Part shown: in pieces, positions 1 to 12,189 of the stretch
Position numbering within the stretch: the first letter of the stretch is position 1
How the letters are laid out: each line of letters begins with the position of its first letter
From: Paraspadella gotoi
Lineage: Eukaryota > Chaetognatha
Assembly (NCBI GenBank): GCA_051294375.1
Contig: CM119270.1
Span: 2,557,484-2,621,483 of the forward strand
Length of the DNA stretch: 64,000 nucleotides
Direction: 5' to 3'
Translations under genes and position numbers: made by a program
The notes under the pieces: generated by a model
Database searches by the model: none
What the model was told of the DNA's origin: nothing
Seen by the model: the letters and a program-made list of their open reading frames with translations, nothing else

Positions 1-236
1 AAAACAACAACGAGACACCGAAAGTTCGTCGTCCTTTTTTTTTCCCCCCTTCGTCCTTCTTTTCTTCCGCCTCTTTCATTGCGGGAAATGGACGCCTGAG
101 TCGGTCAGGTCGATCTCGTCTGGCTGAAAATTGAAGTTCCCGTTTGCAATAATTTTTTTACTTTAATAACTGTTGATTGATAATACATTTTGAATTGTGG
201 AATTTGGAATTCAGGCGTGAGCTGGGTTCCAATTAA

Positions 237-753
237 TTATTTATCTTTTCTTACGCTTTCTGTCGGTCTCCGGTACGGGGGTTGAGGTGTAGGTGGTTGG
301 GAGGTAATACACCTCCTCATACCGGAGTCGTCTTCTAAATCATCGGGGCGACCTTGCCGCCCTTCGTCGTCCTCTTCTTCGTCGTCATCTTGTCGTCGTC
401 GTATGGCTATGACCGATGCGGGGAATGCTCGTTCCCCGTCCATCCCCTCTGGTGCCGGCCGGCGGCGGTCCGTAGCTGCTGAAGCAGCTTCTGCGTTGGG
501 GGCCGCTTCTGTGGCGTTGTCGGCGGGCGTCCGTCGCTTCCGGGTGCGGCGTTTTCGGCCGGGAGCCGCTCTGCGCGTTTTCGGCGGCGTCCATGGCTTG
601 CCGTGCGGGCGTTGTGCGCCAGTGGCCCGATTCGCGGTTGGGCGGTGGCGGCGTTGTTTGGCGTTGTGCCGGCGTTCGGGGCACGACGGTGGATGGTGTG
701 ACGGCGGCGCCATCGACGGGTGCCGTCAACCCGGATTTCACGGAGTCCGACAT
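237..753 (-). pseudogene. Broken minus-strand reading frame, acidic C-terminus
   Basis: On the minus strand an ATG at 753 with A at -3 opens MSDSVKSGLTAPVDGAAVTP and continues through a Pro/Thr-rich segment. A second frame, offset by one base, gives a more protein-like end with an acidic run (DDDEEEDDEG) and a stop at 237. Together they look like one GC-rich coding exon broken by a single indel somewhere around 500-620, possibly a sequencing error. No known family is recognised; high GC alone also lengthens chance frames. Confidence 0.35.
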
Positions 754-2770
754 GTTATAATAAGATTTCTTGGGGAATTTGAATTTTATCAAAAATATAT
801 ATGTCATAATTATCGACACATTCAAATAATTTTGATGACGTATATAAGAAAAACAACTTTTTTCCGATTAAAGCGAGGTGTCATTTGTTTTTAGTTTCTC
901 GTTCCGCCATTGGTCCCGCATTTTCTCGGAAATGCTCTTTCTCATCGCCTCCCGAGCCTCGTTTCAAACCTTCTTGCTTTCTCCGTAACTTTTCGAAATT
1001 ATTATTTGGTCTTTCTTTTCTTTCAGAGTCTGGTACTGTCGAATACCGTGTCCGGAATTCGACAGCCATTTTCTTACGTCCATGTTTTTTTCTCGACTTT
1101 TAAATGAGTGTTTATTTCGTTCATTATCGTGAACGGGTTCAACACAATTTTTCTGATTTCCAGTTAATTTATTCGTAAATGAGCTTTTTCAATATTTTTT
1201 ATGCTGTTGCATAATGTCCTTCGTTATTTTTGCAGAATGTTTTGCCTCCCGCTTTCTAAACGTCCGGGCCATTCACTCCCGGAAATTTATCTCCAGCGAT
1301 ATCGTTCGGATTCTTTCGTCGAGAGGTGAGCCCATGTATATAGTATTGTAGTATATTCCGACTCCATTCATTTCTGATTTGATTCCGTCTCTCCTTATTG
1401 ATCTTCTAGGGCTGTCCGGGTGCGTCCCTCGATGGGGCTCGACTTCTTTCTTGATTTGGCGAAATCCCTTCGTCTCGTCATCGGTAGAGTTTTATTTTTG
1501 TTTCGTTTTTTTGTTCGAGTAACATTTTTCTGGTAAATTAAACCAATTAAAAAAATACGCTTTTCCGCGTTACCAAGTTTTTGGACTGGTTCATGGTTTC
1601 TCTCATAAGATGTCCGGGTCTATTCTGGGTATTTCTTGCCCTTCGTATGATGTCTATTTTCTTTTTGAAAGGTCCAGACAAAAAAAATTTTTTTTTCTTG
1701 ATTCTTTTTTTTAAATCTGACTTCTTATCCATCAGTTCGTTATAATCTTTCTGTTTTCGAAGTCGCTTCTAGCTTTCTTTTTCTTTTTTATGTCTTGACC
1801 GTACTTTTTTCGATTGCTCCTTGGTGGAAGTGGGTAGGATGCGAAACATCCTCATAAGCGCTTCAACTGATTGGCGGCGTGCTGTCGACCTTTCAAGCAC
1901 CACTCCTTGTCCTCTCTGCGGAAATCAGCCTACTTTTTCTCTGAAATTAATTTAACGATCGATAAGTATTATTTTCTCACCATTGGTTTTTTCTTGATTT
2001 CTCATGATTTGATTCTTATTTCACTTTTCGAGTCTTTTGATTTTTTTGTTCTTACATTTGGTCATTTCTTTTTCTGTCCTCGCCCCAGGATTTTTCCGAT
2101 GTAATTTTTTGAAATGATACTTTTTCTCCTTCTCGTATTATTTTCCGTCCCCTCCGCCTTTCCTTTTCAGGCAGACTTTCTTTCTTCTCCCTTTCGCCCA
2201 TTCTCAGTGCTTCTCAGGATCGTTTCTTTCCTTTCTTCTTCCGTCGTCTTTTCCTTCTCTCTAGGTTCGACTTCCGTAGTATGAGTTTCTCGCGTCAACT
2301 TGATCCGATTTCCGTGTGCTCTCCGGTTTGTCCACATTTTCCTTGTCCTTGTCTCCCCATTTTTTTCATCCCCAATTCCGTTTCGTTTGTTTCGAAAATC
2401 CTTCGGGCTAAATCCATCTGGTTAACTCAATTAATCTTTTATTTAGCTTTTCGCTTGCCTTTAAATTAAATTTTTATTTTTGTTAGTCACGGCGAAATTC
2501 ACACAGAGGTTTTTCTACAGAATTTATCTTTCCCCGTGACCCGCTTTCGAGTCTTTCAAGTCCGTGCCTCCACTCCTCGAAGATCTTTCCGCTTTTTGAC
2601 AACCAATGATTTTTTTCTGAGTTCTTCTCTTGAAGGACGAACTGGAGAGAAGCTTATTCTTCGTCGCTTCCGATATCGTTGCGTCTTGAATCTTCTTCAG
2701 CTGTTTCTACGGTCTTGTTGCAACCAATTGTCCGAATCTTTCTTTGATTTCGATTAAAATTCGAAAGGAA
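754..2770. other. T-rich unique sequence, no gene recognised
   Basis: The plus strand is strongly T-rich with scattered ATTTT and TTTC words. Only short frames occur, and none resembles a known protein. No repeats longer than a few units were seen. Confidence 0.5.
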
Positions 2771-3125
2771 TTAGGTTCAAACATCGTTTTGAACATGACT
2801 TTGCGTTCTGTAGTCATTTTAAGCTGAAGCTAAAGTGGAAAAAATTTGTTCAACAGATCATGTTGGGTGTGAGTAATTGCTGAATGCCAAGAAAGGGGAA
2901 TTGGGTCAAACATTGGTTTTGAACGTGGCTCTGCGCGTATCATTTTAGGCTTGAAACTAAAAGGGGGAAAAAATTCGGTCCAATTCAAGATCATGTTTTT
3001 GTGGAGTAATTTGCTGAGCAGAAAAGTGAAAATGGGTCAACCATTGTTTTTGAACATGACTCTGGCCGCGGTGAGTCATTTTAGGCTGAAGCTAAAAGGG
3101 CAAATATTAGGTCAATCTTTCTTTC
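2771..3125 (+). repeat. 130 bp tandem repeat, 2.7 copies
   Basis: Units begin at 2771, 2901 and 3032, each starting TTRGGTCAAACATNGTTTTG and containing GAACATGACTCTG, TCATTTTAGGCTGAA and CTAAAAGGG. The spacing is 130 then 131 bases. Units are diverged, and no open frame spans them. Confidence 0.75.
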
Positions 3126-3412
3126 GTCTCTATTTTTAGTTTCAAACTTTTTCTCTTTGGAGAATTTAGTTTTCGTAGAATTTTCCTTTTTTTCGTTTCC
3201 ACCTTTCGCCATTTTCTTTCAGTTTCTTTCACCTTTCGTTTTTTGATTGTCGATTTGTTCATCTTCGTGAAATCGGGTTCTCTTTCCCATGGCCGATTGA
3301 GCTAAATCTCTGTTAAAATTTATCAACATTTATCTTAAAACAATGTATCGGGGTTCAACCAATTATTATTTATTGATTTCGTCACCAAATTTAATGATTT
3401 TTTGCTGTTTGA

Positions 3413-3779
3413 GTTTCTTGGATAAGTTTTTCTCTCATTGGTCTAGTTCAAACTGGACCAACGCGTTGTGATGGCCGACGAAACGTCTTTCGTCCGGGCG
3501 AGGCCGAAACGACTGGCTTCTCTCCTTGGTTGGGTCCATCGCCCTTCCAGGTTCCCGATTCATCGTCCTATTCCATGATCCACGTGGCCGCGCGACCGTT
3601 GGGGTTCGACGAGAAGGACAACTTGTCCTTCTTCCAACTTCTCCGTCGACGTCTCCCACTTCCGTTGGCGGTTCCTGTGAGTGATATTAATACTCAGTTA
3701 ACCATCTTTTCAGAAAGCGGTCGGCGATCTTCCCTCACTTGGTCTCCAAGAGGCTCTCATCACAGGTTCCCCTTTCTGA
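3413..3779 (+). CDS. Candidate two-part reading frame with a 37-base intron-like gap
   Basis: A frame open from 3413 includes HVAARPLGFDEKDNLSFFQL and reaches LPLAVP at 3676. There GTGAGT opens a 37-base segment (3677-3713) ending in TTTTCAG. Removing it keeps phase 0 and continues KAVGDLPSLGLQEALITGSPF to a stop at 3777-3779. An ATG at 3471 starts a different frame. 37 bases is below the usual animal intron minimum. The family is not recognised. Confidence 0.25.
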
Positions 3780-4980
3780 TGCTGCGTAAGGTAAATATGG
3801 TATTAGGTTGTACGGAGTAAAGATAAGGAGCCCCTATCCCTCTCATAACATGTTTCATTCGGGCGCTCATGCCTCATTTCGGCTTCTCTAGGGACTCAGA
3901 TTGATTCCGAATCTCTATCGGGCTCGTCCTGTCTCCAATATACCTGCCCACTCATCGGCTCAAACGGCCCCCGCCCCCCGGTCGCCACTGGTCGATGTCT
4001 AGTTTTTTGCCCCGGCTCAAAGCTGGCTGCAGCGCATGGCCTCCTCTTCTCTTTTCTTCTCGTTTCTCTTGCACATTCCGTTCCCACGATCCTCCCCCCG
4101 TCCCCGCGCCGGGCGCTTTCGGCCCTCGCCCCCAACTCTCATGTTCTCCCTTCTTCCGCGCATGCTCTCTGTGACCCTTTTCGTTCTTTCTTCGAAGGCT
4201 TTTGGAGTTGGTCTTTCGATTTCGTTGGTGAGCTCCCGTCAGGGTTTTGCGGGTGCCCGTTGGTCGGACACTACGGGCCAATCCGTTTACAAGGCCCGCT
4301 GGGGCGCGACAGTTCCTTAACCCGCTATAAGTTGCCATTCAGCATCGACTTCTGTCGGACACTGTCTTTTAAACTATTTCGTAATTGACTTGCGTCTCGT
4401 TCGTCTCACCCGGCGGTTAATAACTACTCACCGTCTCTTTCTTTGTTTTAAGTCCCTCCGGCCGGCCGTGGCGTTTACCCCCTAGGAACGGTCCGAACGC
4501 CGCTCGAGTCCGCGGTTCACCCATCGAATCGGCATGCCTTGACTATACACTCTGAACGTCGTGCTCGCAGCTCGCCCCATCTTTCTGTGGCTTCGTCTGG
4601 ACTTGAATTCTCCTCTCTTGGCATTCGACCCCCCCCCGCCAGCGGCGGACGCTCTTCTCGACCCGCCCGGACCTCGGTCCCACTCAACGTCGAATCTTTG
4701 CCGTAGCACACACCGCGTGAACCGTTCCGCATGCTCCTCGTTCCTCTCTTTGCGGGTACTTTCCGTCCCCCCCACGCCTCAAGCTCATTGGCCCAAACGA
4801 TAAGTATCCGGCTCAAGCACCTGAACTTGCTGTCTTCCGGTCTGCCCTCTCACCTCGAGGCGGCCCCCCGATGCTATCCTCACCGTATTCTTTCCCCTTT
4901 CGTTTTTTGATCCTTTCCACCCTCGTGTCGCCGTCCGATCGGGCCGATCTTTCCTTTGGTCGTAAGCTCTCAGCCCAGCC
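3780..4980. other. GC-richer unrecognised block
   Basis: This stretch lacks microsatellites and is open in several frames on both strands. Plus strand 4036-4320 ends in ARWSDTTGQSVYKARWGATV. A minus-strand ATG at 4338 opens a basic 128-residue frame. None matches a family known to me, and mutual overlap argues that most are chance. An old mobile-element remnant is possible. Confidence 0.3.
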
Positions 4981-5005
4981 NNNNNNNNNNNNNNNNNNNN
5001 NNNNN
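4981..5005. other. Assembly gap, conventional 25 N
   Basis: Gaps of exactly 25 N also occur at 10152, 26059, 27866, 42259, 46487, 55414 and 60061, and of 10 N at 48605, 55712 and 58725. These are placeholder sizes. Larger gaps (6591-6782, 9704-9803, 29374-29985, 56674-56858, 57170-57374, 58198-58633, 59121-59349) look like size estimates. Most abut microsatellites or duplicated sequence. Confidence 0.9.
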
Positions 5006-5204
5006 CTCTGCTCTCTCTCTCTCCTCTCTCCTCCTCTTCTCTCTCTCTTCTCTCTCTCTATTTCAAATATTCTCCTTTCACTCTCTTCCCCATCAGCCAA
5101 ATAAGATAAAAAACGAACATTAATAAAAACAAAAAAAGATAATAATATAACGCCAGTAAAAATATTGACAGGCAAGACTCATTTGCCTGTATCTCCCTTT
5201 TCTT

Positions 5205-6030
5205 TCCTTTTCCTCCGCCACCCGCCTGACTCTTTTCTCCCTCCCTCCCTTTCCCTTCGTTTTCCTATTACTCCCCTCGTCCCCTTGACTCTTTCCCCCT
5301 GTCCACTCCTTTCCCCTTACCCCTTTCTTTCCCTTTCCTCCCCTCCCATTGACTGCTTTTCTCCCTCCCCCCCTTTCGCCTGTTTTCTTTCCTTTCTTTC
5401 CCCTCCCCTTGATTCTTTCCTCCCTCCACCCACTTTTCCCTTTCCCTTCTCCGTTCCTATTTCCTTCTCCTCCCCTTGAACTCTTTCTTCCCTCCCCCCC
5501 TTCCCTTTTTCTTTCCTTTCTTCCCTTATTCCTTGCACTCTTTTCCTCCCTCCACCCTTTCCCCTTTTCTTCCTTTCCTCCCCACGCCTTGGACTCTCGC
5601 GTCTTATACCTCGGTTCATGCCCTCCACCCCTTTCCCCTTTGGTTTTTCCTTTTTACCCCCACCCTTGGACTCTTTCCTCCTCCACCCTTTCCCCTTTTC
5701 CCTCTTCTCTTTCCTCTTCCTCTCCTCCCCTTGACACTTTTCTCCCTCCCCCACTCCCCTATTTTCTTTCCTTTCTTCCCCTCCCTCTGACTCTTTCCTT
5801 CCCTCCACCCTTTCCCCTTTTCTTTTCCTTTTCCTCTCCTCCCTGACTTTTTCTCCCTCCCCCCTTTCCCCTTTTTCTTTCCTTTCCTTCTTCCTCCCCT
5901 TGACTCTTTCCTCCCTCCACCCCTTTCCCCTTTCTTTCTTTCCTACCCTGCCTCTCCCTTACCTCTTCCCTGTCCTCCTTTCCCCCCTTCCCCTTTTCTT
6001 TCCTTTCCTCCCCTTCCCCTCCCCCGGCGC
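5205..6030 (+). repeat. ~60 bp polypyrimidine minisatellite, alternating units
   Basis: Over 800 bases are almost purely C/T on the plus strand. Units recur about every 60 bases, anchored by TTGACTC words near 5285, 5349, 5408, 5476, 5535, 5589, 5665, 5731, 5785, 5845 and 5900. Two unit types, one with CTTTCCTCCCTCCACCC and one with TTTTCTCCCTCCCCC, mostly alternate, so the higher-order period is about 120 bases. Long open frames here are a by-product of the lack of A/G. Confidence 0.8.
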
Positions 6031-6159
6031 TCCCGGCCCCATGGCGTTACATGGCGTGGATTGATTAGACCCCGCAATATATACTATCCCCATGGGGTTG
6101 GCCCATATCACGACGAGGGTTCAAGGGAATTCCCCGACGCCTCTGCGACTTACGCGGTT

Positions 6160-6590
6160 TTGTAGCGAAGGAAAAGAGGGGAGGAAGGGAGGAAAGGAGG
6201 AGGAAGAAAAGAAAGGAAAGGAGGAAGGAAAGGGAGGAAAGAAAAAAAGGGAGGGAAAAAAGGAGAAGGAAGAAAGAGAACAGAAAAAAAAGTGTAGGAG
6301 ATAAAAAAAGGGATGGATGGATTTGCAAATTCACTTCAGTCACGTCAAGTTTTAATTTATAACATTAAATATCGAAAGTTTTAATTTTTTTTAAAAACCA
6401 AAGTTTTGTTCTTTTTTTAAGTTCAAATCGCAGATGGAAGCGAAATTTTCATTTCAACTTTATTCAAAAGTTGGCAACTTTTTATTTAGTGACTTCTACT
6501 AGATCTCGGTTAATCAAAATGAAAATATTTAAAAAAACATGTGCGGTGCCCCAAACCAATACTAATACTAATACTAATACTAATACTAAT
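6160..6590. repeat. Purine tract, AT-rich stretch and (ACTAAT)n
   Basis: A GGAAGG-type purine block (6168-6305) is followed by AT-rich sequence and then (ACTAAT)n at 6559-6590, which runs into a 192-base gap. The gap probably hides a longer array of the same hexamer. Confidence 0.7.
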
Positions 6591-6782
6591 NNNNNNNNNN
6601 NNNNNNNNNNNNNNNNNNNNNNNNNNNNNNNNNNNNNNNNNNNNNNNNNNNNNNNNNNNNNNNNNNNNNNNNNNNNNNNNNNNNNNNNNNNNNNNNNNNN
6701 NNNNNNNNNNNNNNNNNNNNNNNNNNNNNNNNNNNNNNNNNNNNNNNNNNNNNNNNNNNNNNNNNNNNNNNNNNNNNNNNNN

Positions 6783-8719
6783 TCCCGAAATGATTCGTCC
6801 CAAAATCGGGAAAAAATGTTTTCTCGTCTCGCGGAAATCACAACCTGAGAAGACGACGTCGTTGTTGTCGTTGTTGTTGTCGTGGTCGTTGTTGTTGTCG
6901 TTTTTTTTTCGCTGTCCTTATTAGTTAGTAGTCGCCACTAACATTATGATATTTGTTTTATTGTTCAGTCGATTTTATCTTATTTCTTTTTCTCATTCCG
7001 TTGTCATCTATCGTGTTATTATTTTCGCGAGAATTGTTTAAAACTCGAATCCAGTCTTAATCAGAATTATTTATTATTTTCATTGTCTAAATTCCCAAAT
7101 TCCTTTTCATAATCTCCCCCCCTTTCTTTTCATCTCGTCTTCTTCTCCCTCCTTCCCTCTCTCCCCATTTGCATTGGCCTTCTCGATTGAAGATGCCCCA
7201 CGGCTGCAATGAGGCAACCCATATCGCGACTGTCACCATGGAATCGTTGCCTTCGTCGTCGTCATCGTCGTCATCATCATCATCGTCGTCAACCCCCCCC
7301 CTCTCTCTCTCTCCCTCTCTCTCTCTCTCTATCCTCTCCCCAAACGCCCGCAAGGGAGTGAGAGATGTTATCTCTGTGAACGTAAACCGTTTTTTCAGGC
7401 CGAGAGTCGAAACTCCTTATTCACAAATCGGGCAGCCTTCACGCAATTCACAATTCGAGCTTGGTTTTTTTTTTCACTTTGGTGGCTGTTTTCACGTTCG
7501 GCGCATGCGCGGGGTTGTTTTTTTTCGCGCAATAGAAGTTTCGTGCATTGTCTCATTTGCACATGAGTTTTTTTTTTTTCTGCGCGGTCGGATCGTTGAC
7601 TGAGAGTTGCAACCGACTTTTTGTGTGAGGGTTTTAGATTTAAATTATTGTTGGAAACAAAAAGATATGGAGGTGAGAAAATTACTCAGTTCTGATTGTT
7701 CATACTACAGAGAGTTTAGATGAAATGCTTGCAGGATCCTGCTAGGTTATCTTGTATGAAGGACTTGACTGACTTTGACTGTCTACAGTCCGAGGCATGA
7801 TAGCTTTTTCACTAATTTAGTGAATGAATAAACCGGTCTTATTTTGGTTTTACCAATTTCATAATAAGTTAGCAAATCAGTTTGATTTAATGGTTCTTGC
7901 TAACTGAGTAGTTTTTTTTTCTACTGATTAGTTCATCGCGTGAATAATATCGGTGTTTGATTGGTCTGCTTGACAGATTGATTGGCTGATATGATATCCG
8001 CTCTGATCGAACGATCCATTTCTCACGCGAGTTCGATGCGCGATTAGATCCTAATCTTTTTCTATGAAGATTCAGTCTTCCCATGAGTCTCGTTGTTGTA
8101 GTTGTCGTCGTCGTCTTCGTCGTCAAATCTGGATTTCCGGTTGTAATTCAAAACTGACGACAGGATTAAAAGATTTTAGTGGGAAAGATGAATACAGTAA
8201 ATCGGGGATTTTCGTGCGACCGAGAATTTTTCTTGGGGGGGAGGGGAATGTGAATTTTACTGTGAGATTTCACTCTATGTGTGAAAAAAGCGGATCACAA
8301 AAGTGTCCATGGATACATAGATTCGTACTCGTTAAATATAATTCGAGACATTATTTTCTTAATTTTTTAATCAAGATCTTTTGTTTTTGTTGAATTTTAA
8401 TAATGTAGTTTTTACTTGTTTACCTTTTTCTAGTCTTTTACACTGTGACTGTTTCTGATTTTGTCAATACTGTTTTTAGAATTAATAAAATTTAATAAAA
8501 TTCTGTTGCCGTGACTGTTACTGTTACTGTTTTTTAATTACGTTAATATCCTTTTTGTTATTAATAAAAAAAATAGGCAAAATTATAACTGCTGCAATTC
8601 AAAATTTTTAAGAAATACGATAGAAAATTTAATTAAACCTGCGTAATCTTCCTAATTAAATTTTTTGACGTTAACAACAAATTTGTAATAAAAAATTATC
8701 TCTTGATTTTTTTAAAAAA
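6783..8719. other. Mixed sequence with GTT/GTC and TCG/TCA microsatellites
   Basis: It holds a (GTT/GTC)n block at 6850-6902, a (TCG/TCA)n plus CT block at 7248-7333, and AT-rich DNA. A plus-strand ATG at 7192 and another at 8064 open frames of about 137 and 109 residues; the first runs through a poly-serine microsatellite and neither resembles a known protein. No gene is claimed. Confidence 0.4.
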
Positions 8720-8807
8720 TTGTTTGATCAATTTTATTCATTTTTTTCCCTTCATTGTTCAGTTTCAGACGTTTGGTTCTTCGCGCGTCCTGACAGCCGT
8801 CCCGACC

Positions 8808-8808
8808 T

Positions 8809-8849
<41 letters not shown>

Positions 8850-8996
8850 CTCCCGCCAATCGGCGTTGTCATGGCATTTTGAACGCGGACAAAGCCGAAA
8901 CCCCTCGAGTCAATCAACGCCTTTTCGTCCCGCATTTCGGGGCTCACGGCGAATCTTTCTTTTTCTTTTCTCTCTTTCTTTCTTTCTTTCTTTCTT

Positions 8997-9029
<33 letters not shown>

Positions 9030-9600
9030 ATTTATTGCTTTCTTTTCTTCTTTTTTCTTTCTTTCTTTCTTCTTATTTATTGCTTTCTTTCTTTCTTTAT
9101 TTCTTTCTTCTTTTTCTCTTCATTTATTGCTTTCTTTCTTTCTTTTCTCACTTCTTTCTTTATTTTCTTTCTTTCTTTCTTTTCTTTCTTTCTTTCTTTC
9201 TTTCTTTTTCTTTTTTTTAATTTTTATTGCTTTTTTAATTTTTGTCTTTCCTTTAGGTTCCTTTGCTATTGGAAAAAAACTTCATCTGATATTATTTTTT
9301 TTTTTTGACATTGTTTCTTTGTACTAAATAATTTTTTCGAGCATATTAAATCTAATCTAAAATCTCTCATTTACTTCTTTTCACTCAATTACTTTTTTTT
9401 TCTATATTTCTTTTACATTTATTTATTCTTCTTTCTTTCTTTTTTTTTACCAACATTTCTTTCTCGAATATTTCTTTCATTCTTTCTATCTTCCATATCC
9501 TTGTCTTTCTATCTCTTTCTATCTTCCATATCCTTGTCTTTCTATCTCTTTCTATCTCTTTCCATCATTAGCATTTCATCTTCGTATCTTCCAAATTTCT
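8808..9600 (+). repeat. (GTC)n followed by (TTTC)n and related T/C repeats
   Basis: (GTC)n at 8808-8848 is followed by a 260-base (TTTC)n array (8960-9220) and degenerate TTTC and CTAT words to 9560. Confidence 0.8.
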
Positions 9601-9803
9601 ACCGAGATTCCATGTTTTTCATTCACCGGCGACAAAACCATTTAGTCTATTCGACCCATTTTTGTTGTGATGGGGGTGAGGGGGTGACAAAGAGGGTGGT
9701 GGANNNNNNNNNNNNNNNNNNNNNNNNNNNNNNNNNNNNNNNNNNNNNNNNNNNNNNNNNNNNNNNNNNNNNNNNNNNNNNNNNNNNNNNNNNNNNNNNN
9801 NNN

Positions 9804-10151
9804 CACTTTGTGAAAAAGACCCCAAAGCGCTTAACGTTACTCTCGATGTGTGAGGCTTTCTTGGATTTGGACATATGAAAATTGAAATGACATTGCAATG
9901 TATTAGATTGCAGATAGCAAATTTTATGTACAGAGATTGCAGTGACTGAAATTTGTGAAACTTGTGAAGATTGTGGTCTTTTACTTGAGACGCTGACATT
10001 CATTTTTAAGTTTAACATACACACATTTTTTCTTACATCGCAAAGTCGACAGCGACCGACAAAAGCCACCGACGCCAGCGACCGACACTTACGTAAATGA
10101 GCCGACTGGAATTCGGCGTCCAACGTGGCGGTAGGCGAATGGAGGGTGGCG
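9804..10151 (+). repeat. Duplicated segment, copy 1
   Basis: Shares CCAAAGCGCT, AGATTGCAGAT, AACTTGTG, CGCTGACATTCATTT and CACACATTTTTTCTTAC in the same order with 12930-13330. It ends in a GACCGACA-rich stretch and is bounded by gaps on both sides. Confidence 0.65.
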
Positions 10152-10176
10152 NNNNNNNNNNNNNNNNNNNNNNNNN

Positions 10177-10700
10177 AGCGACAAAGACCAGAAGCGGAGC
10201 TGCGGAGATGGCGAGACAGGAATTGTGGAAAAAGAAGGTGGGGAGAAAGAAAGAGAGGGACCAAGGTATAAGGACGAAATGGAACTATAGGGAAAGAGGC
10301 GGGGGAATTAATTAGAAAAAGGAAGGAAGACCGGGGAAGGAGAGCAGAGGGTAAGGAAGAGGGGATATGATACTTAAATAGAGTAGAATAAGGATATGGA
10401 AGATAAGAAGCGTAAGTAGCACAGAGATATAAAGCAAGGAGAAAAAAGGAAAAAGAGATGGTAATGTGTGAAAAAAAGAAAGAAGATGAAAAGAGAATAT
10501 TAGAGGGGACACGTGAATGGGAAGGACGTAAGGCGGGAAGGGGACTAGTATATCACAAACAGTAGTGGGGGGAAACCTATAGTGCAGTGGAAGGCAGCCC
10601 GAGGAACCTCCTAATGATAAGCTTAATATTTTAAAAAACAACATAATATCAATTATCGTCACTCCGGAAATTCTTTGTTTATTTTTTATAAAATTTCCTC
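10177..10700. other. Purine-rich interval without a gene
   Basis: A/G-rich on the plus strand (GAAAGAGA-type words) with no convincing frame and no recognised element. Confidence 0.45.
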
Positions 10701-10758
10701 AGGTAGACTCGTGGATTAACTTTCATTACTTTCGCGTTTCTTTTACTTTGGTCGTTAC

Positions 10759-10762
<4 letters not shown>

Positions 10763-10815
<53 letters not shown>

Positions 10816-10853
10816 AAAAAAAAAAAAAAAAAAAAAATTAAAAAAAAAAAAAA

Positions 10854-10894
<41 letters not shown>

Positions 10895-10895
10895 A
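10763..10895 (+). repeat. ~130 base poly(A) tract
   Basis: Nearly uninterrupted A with isolated C, T and G. It could be a retroposon tail or an inflated homopolymer; no clear retroelement body was seen upstream. Confidence 0.75.
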
Positions 10896-11014
10896 AACCA
10901 ACACAATAAAACATAGAGTATATGGATCGCGATCAAACTTTAAAAAAAAAAAAAACCCAAAAGAGATTCATCTATTTTTTATTATTTTCTTTGTAGAGAT
11001 CACCATCTTAATTT

Positions 11015-11820
11015 GTGATTATTAAAAAATCTTTTAAATTATATTTAAAGTCCCCTGTTAAAGAACAACAAGACTATTCGAATAGCCAAAAGACACAGAG
11101 GCCCTCCCTTTCTCCTTTTTCCAACCGCGCCTCTCACTCTGTGTGGAAACGAAAAAAAATAGATCTTTTGGCGAGAGTTTTCACCACACGCTCTTCACAG
11201 TCCTCACACATCGGGTCCCTCCCTTTCATCTCTACCGGTCATTCTTCACCCAAAATCGTTCGTAACTCGCGTTCATTTCGAGCTGGGCCGTACGTCACCC
11301 CATTGAATTCCCTTTTCAATTTTCACCAGACCCAAGATAACGTTTCGTCGTCGTTCGTCGTACGTCGTCCGTCGTCCGTCGTCCGTCCGTCGAATGCCTG
11401 GAATCTGAAACACGGTCTAAGATCACGAGTGACGCCTTTACTTGTCGGTATGCTCCCGATCGCCCAAATTGCGCCGACGCAATGTGCTTGCGCTGCCGAC
11501 CTCGCAAAGCAATGCCGGGAACGCCAATGCCGCCGCAATGTTGCTACAATGCACCACGCAATTCAATTCTTCGATATGCCGGCCGACGCAAATTTCTCAC
11601 ACGCAAAGCTGACCGCAAGACACAAACAACACAGAAAACAAGTTTCAGAGAAAACGTAACCAAAGCGGGCGGCATACCGGACAAATGCCGACAGCCCCGC
11701 CCCCACGCAAATGTTGTTTCGACACCTGACGCAAAGCCCCGACCGCAATGCCGACCCAAATGCCAAGTCGCTTGGACCGGGATATTCATTGAGCGCGCCC
11801 GTGGATTTACCTAGCGGCAC
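11015..11820 (+). other. Unrecognised open stretch with GCAATGCCG-type words
   Basis: A plus-strand frame from 11015 to 11659 stays open for 214 codons but has no early ATG (it begins with GTG). It includes a CGTCGTCCGT microsatellite (11343-11394). From 11460 to 11790 the sequence is rich in irregular CGCAA and GCCGAC words that also appear at 10050 and 13250, suggesting degenerate repeat rather than gene. The opposite strand is open too. Confidence 0.3.
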
Positions 11821-12189
11821 ACAATTCTAAATCGTTTTGATAAGTGTAAAAATTAGGGAAAATAATTCCAAAGATGCTTTCAAAATTAGGATATTGTTTT
11901 TTAAACTCTTTTTCCCCTAACAATTTAATATTTTGTTAGAACAAGAAGGAATTTGCCGAAATAGTATGATCATAAGGTTTTCCTTGTTTCGCCTTACCCT
12001 CTCACTCACCCTCTTCTCTCCTTCCTTCACCCAGCAATCCCTCTACCCCGCCAGTAAACGTTTTATCTCATATCAAATTGAAGCTGACGCACATATGCCA
12101 CTCAACTCACAGGGAGTGGAATACCTAATTCCACCAAAATTATCGGAGCCTTTTTATGACACCAATTAAAACAAACAGAGTGAAAATCT

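Noticed and set aside
6541-6924. Repeat proteins from the ACTAAT hexamer
   Set aside because: The frames consist of the hexamer repeat and unknown bases only.
10726-10914. Minus-strand poly-phenylalanine frame
   Set aside because: It is only the poly(A) tract read in reverse.
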